A program made the position numbers and the translations under genes. Positions 1 through 5,915 of a stretch of 24,201 nucleotides of DNA are shown piece after piece. The notes beneath the pieces are model-generated. The model saw nothing but the letters and a program-made list of their open reading frames with translations. It did no database searches and had not been told where the DNA came from. This DNA is from an uncultured Bacteroidaceae bacterium (GTDB lineage Bacteria; Bacteroidota; Bacteroidia; Bacteroidales; Bacteroidaceae). Within the stretch, counting starts at the first letter, position 1. Each line of letters starts with the position of its first letter. The DNA is taken from contig CAKQYA010000036.1 in NCBI GenBank assembly GCA_934293005.1, forward strand, positions 1-24,201, given 5' to 3'.

Positions 1-100
1 TGGTCTCGCTGATGCATGCAATCTTGGTTCCATCCAGAGTTCCTTGCATGGCCTTGTCAAGTTCTTGACAAGCTTTGGCTAAAAATGGAGCTATATTCAT
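1..100 (-). CDS. Unidentified protein, N-terminal fragment (runs off the window)
   Basis: An ATG on the minus strand at 98-100 opens a frame that stays open to the window edge, giving 33 residues that begin MNIAPFLAKACQELDKAMQG. It starts 21 bases after the stop of the M48 peptidase gene on the same strand, so it is probably the third gene of that operon. The fragment has no signal peptide and is too short to recognise a family. The start is chosen because it is the first ATG after the upstream stop and the spacing suits an operon. Confidence 0.55.
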   Translation of the reverse strand, partial: MNIAPFLAKACQELDKAMQGTLDGTKIACISET

Positions 101-121
101 AAATAAAAGTTTTTTCTTTGT

Positions 122-979
122 TTACAATTTATGTCCGCAATGTTGACAAAACTTCCATGAAGCGTCTATCGCCTTATGGCAATGAGGGCATACGGGATTT
201 TTCTTGATCATGTTCTGATAATCCTCGCTCTCTACCCATTTCAACATCTCTCTGACACGGACAGATGTAAATGGATGGTCTTGATCCATCACGGCATAGG
301 TCTGCAATGTTTTGTTCCACAAACCATTCTTGCAGAAAGCATCATAGAGGTCGGCTTGCTCAGCAAGTTCTTCAAGGTTGAGCTCTGAAGTGATTGACTT
401 CGGACCGCCAGCCAAGCGTGCAAACATCGATGCCGTAGCCTTTGGACCAACAATATAAGCCGCTGCACGGTCGCAGCTCAATTCACTCTTGCGTTGCCAA
501 TACATCAAGGCATAGTGGATGGGCACAGCGAGTTTTGCCAATGTCTCAAACATACCAGAAGCATTGGCTATAATCTGTGCCAATGTATGATAGAGCATAT
601 GACGACAAGCGATGTGTCCACATTCATGAGCCACCACGCCAATGAGTTCATCTTCCGACATCATGTCTACCAAAGCAGATGTGATGGTGATAGCAGTCTG
701 TGTGTCGCCAAAAGCATAGGCATTGGGCGATGGATTCATTTCCAAGTAAAACTCAGGCTCTTTAATTTCCAATCGCTCGCAAATGGGAGGAAGAATATTG
801 TAGAGTCGTGGCAACTGTGTTGGTGACAACTTCACCTTTGAAGCCATGTTCAGTCCCGTCTGTAACTGTTCTGCTCCAACATCCATTACTTTCTTGACAA
901 TGGTCGAAAGCATGGGAATGGCTTTCAATGCATTCAAAGCTGCAGCATCTTCAGGATGTATAAATTCTGTATATTGCAT
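122..979 (-). CDS. M48-family zinc metallopeptidase with C-terminal zinc ribbon
   Basis: This 285-aa protein is a zinc-dependent endopeptidase of the M48 (Ste24/HtpX/Oma1) superfamily. The motif HECGH lies at residues 118-122: two zinc-binding His and the catalytic Glu119. The probable third ligand, Glu166, sits in SELSCDRAA, the usual ExxxD context of the family. Residues 90-105 form the conserved strand before the active site. There is no clear signal peptide; the only hydrophobic stretch is about 140-160, between the two motifs. Residues 264-281 carry a CxxC...CxxC zinc ribbon (Cys264, 267, 278, 281), which suggests a cytoplasmic protein that binds a partner or nucleic acid. The gene starts 17 bases after the UpxY-like gene, so the two are probably co-transcribed. 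The substrate cannot be told from sequence. Confidence 0.9.
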   Translation of the reverse strand: MQYTEFIHPEDAAALNALKAIPMLSTIVKKVMDVGAEQLQTGLNMASKVKLSPTQLPRLYNILPPICERLEIKEPEFYLEMNPSPNAYAFGDTQTAITITSALVDMMSEDELIGVVAHECGHIACRHMLYHTLAQIIANASGMFETLAKLAVPIHYALMYWQRKSELSCDRAAAYIVGPKATASMFARLAGGPKSITSELNLEELAEQADLYDAFCKNGLWNKTLQTYAVMDQDHPFTSVRVREMLKWVESEDYQNMIKKNPVCPHCHKAIDASWKFCQHCGHKL

Positions 980-996
980 TATTGGTTTCTGTTATT

Positions 997-1722
997 TCAA
1001 AAAGTTTCAATAATCTGTATAAAGTCGTTCGGTATGTAAGCCGTCGCCACATTGCAAACACCTTCAAGAACCACAATTACACGCTGTTGTCCTGCAGCTC
1101 TGCCCACACGTCCGATGACTCCAGTGAACGCCCCTTCAATAACTCTCACCAAGTCGCCGCTTTTGAAATGGCAGCGTTCTGGCGGCAACACCATGATGTG
1201 TTCGCTGTTCACGCTTGTCAGTTTGATGAAGTTAAGCATTTCGTTGTCGGGAATGGTGACGGGAGGATTCTTGCCAGTATCTTTCTCCACAGGCTTTGTT
1301 TTGTCGGTATAGTATTTGAGCCATTTGGCAGTAATGGCAGGCTCTTTCACGAACTCATGAGACTTCTGCCGAGTCATTCGCGCAAAAATAATATTGGGAA
1401 GCAAAGGCTCATGCACGAACTTCCGCTTCCCTTTTATCTCTTTTATGACATAATGCATCGGCAAATATGTCTCAACGTTTGCAGTTTGAAGAACCCCAAG
1501 AGCTTTCTCTGTTCTTCCATAAGTAGCACGCAATACGAACCACTGCTTCTTCTCTTTATGGACACAATCCGAGGACACCCCTGTATGGGAATTCTCTGCA
1601 TAATTGCTTTGAACTTCGGGGGAGGTGCAGGAGATAAGTCCAGCACTGGAGGGATTGTTACCGCCTCGTCGGGTGTCAGCATTAGGCAATGCTGGCGTAT
1701 GCTTCTTAGATTCGTTGTTCAT
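997..1722 (-). CDS. UpxY-like transcription antiterminator (NusG/RfaH family)
   Basis: This 241-aa protein is a specialised NusG paralogue. An NGN domain begins near residue 61 (QWFVLRATYGRTEKA) and includes the typical YLPMHY and LLPNIIFAR segments; a KOW motif follows near residue 190 (GDLVRVIEGAFTGVIGRV). In Bacteroides, UpxY proteins are encoded first in capsule operons and help RNA polymerase read through the untranslated leader of their own operon. Here the next gene is an M48 peptidase and no glycan genes are visible. About 60 polar, Ser/Asn/Thr-rich residues precede the NGN domain, whereas UpxY proteins usually start close to it. The ATG at 1722 is the only ATG before the domain, but a GTG at residue 49 is possible. 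The promoter at 1854-1887 implies a leader of about 125 bases, as expected for this class. Confidence 0.87.
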   Translation of the reverse strand: MNNESKKHTPALPNADTRRGGNNPSSAGLISCTSPEVQSNYAENSHTGVSSDCVHKEKKQWFVLRATYGRTEKALGVLQTANVETYLPMHYVIKEIKGKRKFVHEPLLPNIIFARMTRQKSHEFVKEPAITAKWLKYYTDKTKPVEKDTGKNPPVTIPDNEMLNFIKLTSVNSEHIMVLPPERCHFKSGDLVRVIEGAFTGVIGRVGRAAGQQRVIVVLEGVCNVATAYIPNDFIQIIETF

Positions 1723-1853
1723 AATCTATGGAATATCTCTTTACAAACCTTATATGCGCTAACAGAATGTTTAGTTCCTCAATTGGTTATATTGTTATTA
1801 AGGTTTCCACTCAGCAAGCGACGTTGCGGGTTTGCTAACAGGAAAATCCGACA

Positions 1854-1887
1854 CAAAGATACAGACTTTTTTGGATAATATACAACT
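1854..1887 (-). promoter_or_regulatory. Bacteroidetes-type promoter for the UpxY-M48 operon
   Basis: On the minus strand the -7 box TATCTTTG (plus-strand 1854-1861) is preceded, 21 bases upstream, by a GTTG -33 element (1883-1886). This fits the Bacteroidetes consensus TTTG-N19-21-TAnnTTTG. Predicted transcription starts near 1847, leaving a leader of about 125 bases before the ATG at 1722. Confidence 0.7.
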
Positions 1888-1906
1888 TTTTTATTAAAAA
1901 CTATTA

Positions 1907-1952
1907 CTGTCCGCTAAAAGTTTTTATTGCTGTCCGGTAAAACTTTTTCAAA
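1907..1952. repeat. Two-copy 23-bp imperfect tandem repeat
   Basis: Two adjacent units start with CTGTCCG at 1907 and 1930. They agree at 17 of the first 19 positions; the two differences are a C-to-G and a G-to-C exchange. The repeat lies just upstream of the UpxY promoter (minus strand). It may be the remnant of an insertion-sequence end, but no transposase fragment is attached here. Confidence 0.55.
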
Positions 1953-1963
1953 CAAAATAAATT

Positions 1964-1995
1964 AGGGCTGACACTTCTCACGATGTATCAGCCCT
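1964..1995. terminator. Hairpin, probable intrinsic terminator
   Basis: AGGGCTGA (1964-1971) pairs perfectly with TCAGCCCT (1988-1995) around a 16-base loop. A short T run follows on the plus strand (TTTT, 1995-1998). On the minus strand the tail is T-rich but interrupted. Either orientation is possible; no intact plus-strand gene ends immediately before it. Confidence 0.5.
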
Positions 1996-2562
1996 TTTGG
2001 TTACTTTTGTTTTCGCTAAATATAACCTCAAACTATAAACAAAGGTACACATTTTAACCATAATCGCATTAGGCAGAAACAATGATTTACTCAATGAATA
2101 TTGTGCCTTTAGCATAGCTCAGCAAAACAATCCAGTTAAAGTCAAAGTTTTATATGTATCTCCAGAAACGATCATGTGAAGCGTTTCAGCAACACTTTTG
2201 ATTTGGTTTTTCAAGCCAATGTAACATCCATAAAAAGTATCTTAGGATACTTTGCCAAGTATCCTTACCCTCTTTTTTTGACGAATAAATCATTGTTTCC
2301 ATGACCTTTGTTATTATACGCGCATAGGATGGAAAGACTTTGGCCCAAACGGTGGCAAGAATTAAACCATATTTTCTAATGACCGACTTGGGCTCAAGAC
2401 AAGCAAGAGAGAGATGGCGTAAAACACATTCGGTTCGTTTTGCATGCAAAATCAATGATTGACAAGGTTCTGCCAATTCACATAGCAGTCCACTCGTATA
2501 GTGATTACTGTGTTGGATGCGCGGCACACAAACCTATGGCGTGGGCCAGGAAGGACTCATCC
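1996..2562. other. Gene-free degraded stretch with hairpins and one dispersed-repeat copy
   Basis: I see no credible gene here. It holds a minus-strand -7-like box TACCTTTG (2040-2047); three related arms, 2235-2241, 2245-2252 and 2257-2264, in which the middle arm can pair with either neighbour; a dispersed-repeat copy TCTAATGACCGACTTGGG (2375-2392), whose distal part is partly mirrored by GCCCAAACGGT near 2344-2354; and a perfect 14-bp palindrome TTTTGCATGCAAAA (2438-2451). Together with the gene stump that follows, this looks like a site of past insertion and decay. Confidence 0.5.
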
Positions 2563-2943
2563 TTAACCCACATCTTCCCTGATGATGCGGTAGAGGATGG
2601 CATGCTCCAAAACCATCGGTTTGTTGTGCGCAAAGAAAATCTCGCCACTTACTGGTGCCTTAACCTCTTCCAACACGCTGCTATCATACGGGTTGAGTAT
2701 GCGTGCCAGCACCTCTCCCTCGCTCACCGACATGCCAGTATTCTTCAAGTGATAGAAAATGCCAGCCTTTCTGGCTATCACATTGAAGAGGTCATTTTCA
2801 TTGAGCGCCATCGATTCATAGCCGGCACTTTTGTTCTTATAGCAAATAATTCCTTCCTTGCTCATGAATCGCAAGATGGCCTCCACACTCTGCAAGCTGG
2901 TACCGTCCTCCACACAGTTGGTCTGACCGGCATAAATGTGACA
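2563..2943 (-). pseudogene. C-terminal remnant of an M14 AstE/aspartoacylase-like gene
   Basis: The minus-strand frame ending with the TAA at 2563-2565 encodes the C-terminal domain of the succinylglutamate desuccinylase/aspartoacylase family of zinc carboxypeptidase-like deacylases. The recognisable blocks are YAGQTNCVEDGTSLQ, GEVLARILNPYDSSVLEE and KAPVSGEIFFAHNKP. The N-terminal catalytic part with the HxxE zinc motif is missing. Upstream of about 2943 the frame stays open to 3045, but it reads as AT-rich non-family sequence (repeated Phe, His, Lys, Tyr), so the break is probably near 2940-2950. The only start near the family sequence is a GTG (2911-2913) inside the domain. I read it as a 5'-truncated, non-functional stump. 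A small stand-alone domain is possible but less likely. Confidence 0.75.
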
Positions 2944-2994
2944 TAAGGAGAAGAGTATGTAACATGCGAGAAAGTGTTTGTGATAAAATTGGAT

Positions 2995-3002
2995 TATCTT
3001 TG
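2995..3002 (+). promoter_or_regulatory. Possible promoter -7 box
   Basis: TATCTTTG followed by GC is a perfect Bacteroidetes -7 box on the plus strand. No TTTG stands at the expected 19-21-base distance; the nearest, 2977-2980, is too close. If active it would start near 3009 and read towards 3093 and 3423. Confidence 0.45.
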
Positions 3003-3092
3003 CAGCAATAAAATAAACTTTTAAGACATTCCAGAATATGTCATGTCAAATATGACTATGAGAGGTCTTGTTTTTAATGCGAAATACAATCT

Positions 3093-3326
3093 ATGTCAAC
3101 GAAACCGCAAATCCTAACCATTCCGTATGTGGGCATATCCATGATGTGCATGGCATGCTTTCTTCCTCCAGTGCGTCTGTATATGGATGCGTTGTACTTG
3201 CCCAGGTGCCATCTTTTGCTGGCTGGGTTGTCTGTGTGCTTGTTATCCTTTCCTTTTGCCGCAAGGATATGTGGAATGAGGACATCGCTGTATATGTGTA
3301 TGCGCTGCCTTATAGATAAATATTAA
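3093..3326 (+). CDS. Possible small hydrophobic Cys-rich protein
   Basis: A 77-residue frame runs from ATG 3093, about 90 bases after the -7 box at 2995, to a stop at 3324-3326. It has two hydrophobic stretches, roughly residues 8-25 and 40-58, and seven Cys. I recognise no family. Two other frames of similar length overlap it (3068-3319 plus, 3091-3285 minus), which weakens the case. It may be a short membrane peptide, or only part of a long leader for the gene at 3423. Confidence 0.22.
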   Translation: MSTKPQILTIPYVGISMMCMACFLPPVRLYMDALYLPRCHLLLAGLSVCLLSFPFAARICGMRTSLYMCMRCLIDKY

Positions 3327-3422
3327 TAGTAAAAAAATGATTTCCGCGACTTTTGTGTAGCGAAGGTTTTTCTTTGTGATAAGGTATAAGCAGGAGTTTG
3401 TGGAATTAGAACTGTAAAAAAA

Positions 3423-5264
3423 ATGAGAACAAAATTTTATATCATCATATGCATGCTCCTTATGGCAATGTCAATGGCTGCCCAGAAGCTCAGGTGGTGC
3501 TCCCCTTATACAGGATACTCGAATACTGAAAATTTCAAGATAGAGGAGGTTGTGTTCACATCTGGTAGTACCATAATTCAGGCTGATGTTGTAGGAGATA
3601 GTGGTGATGTGTTTCAGTTGTCGTCAGAGGCTTATCTGAGCGCAGATGGCAAGCGCTATCCTATATCTAAGGTAAAAAATATAAAATTGGATAAGCCTTT
3701 CACTATGCCTAACAGTGGCAGAATGCATGTGGAGATGACTTTCCCTTCTGTGCCAAGTGATGTGAAGACGATTCATTTTGCAGAAACAGACAGGGATTAT
3801 GGTTGGAAATTGTGCAATATCCGTCCAGAGAAAGATTGTCTGCATGCATGTGTGCCTTTAGAATGGGAAAATGTGACGAATGCTGTACTTGATACCCTTC
3901 CATCGTCTAAATTCAGTAATGATACAACGGTGGTGGAATTGAAAGTGCTGAATTATACACAAGATATGGGGCGCTCATTCAATATCTCATATTCACCTGT
4001 GGATTATTGTCTTGGACGACATACGTGGAGCTCGGACATATCAGAAGATGGTACTGCAGCTGTACGTATACATACATGTTACCCTCTTACTGTATATGCG
4101 CAGATAGGCAATTCGTCACTCATGCCTATAGTGGTTATGCCAGGCGGAAAACTGTCAATGCTTGCAGATGCAGGAAATATGGGTGGCTCCTTCAAACCTA
4201 TGGCCTTTAAGGGTACTCTTGCTTCTGTCAATTATGAAATAAATGTGCCTGAATATAAGTGTGTCGTTGATTATGACAATTCGCATAACAATATGCGTGC
4301 TATAATATCGTCAGGCAAGGATGTGTCCAATCAGGCGAATAGCAAATATTGGGATATTGAAAGAAAAATACAAGAGTTGGAATGCTCAGAAGCGGCAAAA
4401 GAGTGGCTGTGTATGCATAATCTGATAGAATATATTAGGTATAGGTCAAGTATAAACCTGTATGTGAGGCGACAGGTTAGAAAAGATTTAGAGACTGCTG
4501 GCAGTGATATTCTTAAGAATAAATCGTTGAAATATAAGATAACAGGAATAGATGTGTGTCCGGAAGAATCATTTCTACAGCAGAAACTGTGTACTTCTGG
4601 GAAAATGACTCTGTATCCGAAATTTTATTCTTTCCTAAATATGTATGCCAGCGGTGTGGAAGCATCGGAACTTTGTTGGGATGTGAAAAATTTCCATGAC
4701 GCAGTGGTTTCTGATGCGATGTATTCTTCTGATGAAGCCGATAAGGATGCTTTAAAGATAAAAGATGAGAACCTGAGAAATTATTATTGGGAGGTGAAAA
4801 GAAGGAGGCTGCTATATGTGGATAGCATAAGGAAAATGCCTCATGTACATTTTGATGAATATGAAGGAAATGCATATGATGATATCAAAGCAAGGTTTTT
4901 CAAAGATCATAAAGGCAAGTATCTCTTCATGGTAGCCTATAATGGTAGTGCGGATGGAAACGGTAAGGTGCTTGATGTTTTTGACTCTTTGTCTTGTGGT
5001 ATGAACAAAGATAAATATATCATTGCGTGTGTGGATGTGAATGTGGTGTCTTCAGGTGTGGAAAAATGGGCTGATTCTGTTAATGGAAGACTTTGTGAAA
5101 TGTATGGCGGACTGAGGTCGCGCTATGAACAGATATTCTATCCTGACTATAATTATGGTGATGTGGGGTGTTATTTTAAAGTGTTTGACCCTGAAGGAAC
5201 ATGTGTACTCTCTACAAAAAACCAATCGGAGATGATTGACCTGATGAGGAAAATTGTGAAATGA
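3423..5264 (+). CDS. Exported protein with degenerate thioredoxin-like C-terminus
   Basis: This 613-aa protein begins with a signal peptide (FYIIICMLLMAMSMAAQ; cleavage probably near residue 20), so it is exported to the periplasm or outer membrane. About 70 residues of beta-rich sequence follow (SGSTIIQADVVGDSGDVFQL). The last 120 residues (GKYLFMVAYNG, DKYIIACVDVN, CYFKVFDPEGTCVLS) have the strand-helix rhythm of TlpA-type thioredoxin domains common in Bacteroidetes, but the CxxC redox motif is absent after the first strand, so disulfide chemistry is unlikely. The middle (about 260-480) is helical and charged and matches nothing I know. The gene is AT-richer than the large gene at 5916. The terminator at 5277-5302 closes it. 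The protein is clearly coding; the thioredoxin-like assignment is tentative. Confidence 0.82.
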   Translation: MRTKFYIIICMLLMAMSMAAQKLRWCSPYTGYSNTENFKIEEVVFTSGSTIIQADVVGDSGDVFQLSSEAYLSADGKRYPISKVKNIKLDKPFTMPNSGRMHVEMTFPSVPSDVKTIHFAETDRDYGWKLCNIRPEKDCLHACVPLEWENVTNAVLDTLPSSKFSNDTTVVELKVLNYTQDMGRSFNISYSPVDYCLGRHTWSSDISEDGTAAVRIHTCYPLTVYAQIGNSSLMPIVVMPGGKLSMLADAGNMGGSFKPMAFKGTLASVNYEINVPEYKCVVDYDNSHNNMRAIISSGKDVSNQANSKYWDIERKIQELECSEAAKEWLCMHNLIEYIRYRSSINLYVRRQVRKDLETAGSDILKNKSLKYKITGIDVCPEESFLQQKLCTSGKMTLYPKFYSFLNMYASGVEASELCWDVKNFHDAVVSDAMYSSDEADKDALKIKDENLRNYYWEVKRRRLLYVDSIRKMPHVHFDEYEGNAYDDIKARFFKDHKGKYLFMVAYNGSADGNGKVLDVFDSLSCGMNKDKYIIACVDVNVVSSGVEKWADSVNGRLCEMYGGLRSRYEQIFYPDYNYGDVGCYFKVFDPEGTCVLSTKNQSEMIDLMRKIVK

Positions 5265-5276
5265 CATTTCTTTGAG

Positions 5277-5302
5277 GGGCATGCCTGCTTGTGGGTATGC
5301 CC
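5277..5302 (+). terminator. Terminator after the 613-aa exported protein gene
   Basis: GGGCATGCC (5277-5285) pairs with GGTATGCCC (5294-5302), 9 bp with one G-U pair and an 8-base loop, followed by TTTC. It lies 12 bases after the stop codon of the upstream gene. Confidence 0.7.
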
Positions 5303-5308
5303 TTTCAT

Positions 5309-5765
5309 AATTGCACCAGTAAGTACAAACGCTATTATCTCGCCTCTGTCATTGCACGCAAGGTGGAGCTTAAAGCCATGGCACCAACCCATTGTTCCTT
5401 TTCCGTCAGTGGCAATTCCCTTGAATACCTTATTGGCATAGCTCCCAGATTAAGGAAGAACATGAGCTGGAAGAACACGCGGCTTTCCAACTCCACAAAG
5501 CGGTTGTACGACACGTCTTTCGGAAAATAAGACTTCATCGTACCCTTAATGAAGAACAGGTAGTAGTGCTTGAAATTGCGGAATGTACCGAAATGGAAAT
5601 ACAACAGGATAGTCATTATTTCACTGTCTGACAACGATGCTGCACGCCGTCTGCGCTTCACTCCGCTATTGTCTTCCAGCAAATTTCCTGCATTTTCAGC
5701 ATCAAAATGTTTGCAAAACTCGTCTATAATACAAAAAATCCTGTAACTTTGTAATCGGTAGTCAT
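5309..5765 (-). pseudogene. IS982-family transposase, frameshifted, internally deleted and truncated
   Basis: Three fragments in different minus-strand frames join into an IS982-type transposase. The ATG at 5763-5765 gives MTTDYKVTG; about one missing base near 5743 shifts the frame to IFCIIDEFCKHFDAENAGN..., which continues as SLSDSEIMTILLYFHFGTFR, SYNRFVELESR and FFLNL to about 5446. A deletion of roughly 25 codons then removes the segment that normally carries the first catalytic Asp (FVDST in relatives). The frame resumes as YANKVFKGIATDGKGTMGW and ends at AFVLTGA near 5311, where homology stops. The rest of the DDE core is missing. The upstream end of the element probably lies in 5790-5840; I could not identify its terminal repeats with certainty. 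This is a dead IS copy between two exported-protein genes. Confidence 0.85.
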
Positions 5766-5915
5766 ATCAAATATATTTGCAACTTATTATAATTCACCTA
5801 TAAAGGTACAAAATGTTTGTGCGATTACCAATTTTTTATTACTATTTCTTATCCCGAACTGGGGTATATTGTTTGTAGAATAACGTTATATCAATTTAAA
5901 AATTGATGGAGGCTT

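Noticed and set aside
982..1878. 298-codon plus-strand frame
   Set aside because: Lies opposite the UpxY-like gene, which has clear NGN and KOW motifs; the plus-strand product has no recognisable features.
2186..2527. 113-codon minus-strand frame, considered as a transposase remnant
   Set aside because: No motif of any transposase family could be identified, and it contains a dispersed intergenic repeat copy and a palindrome.
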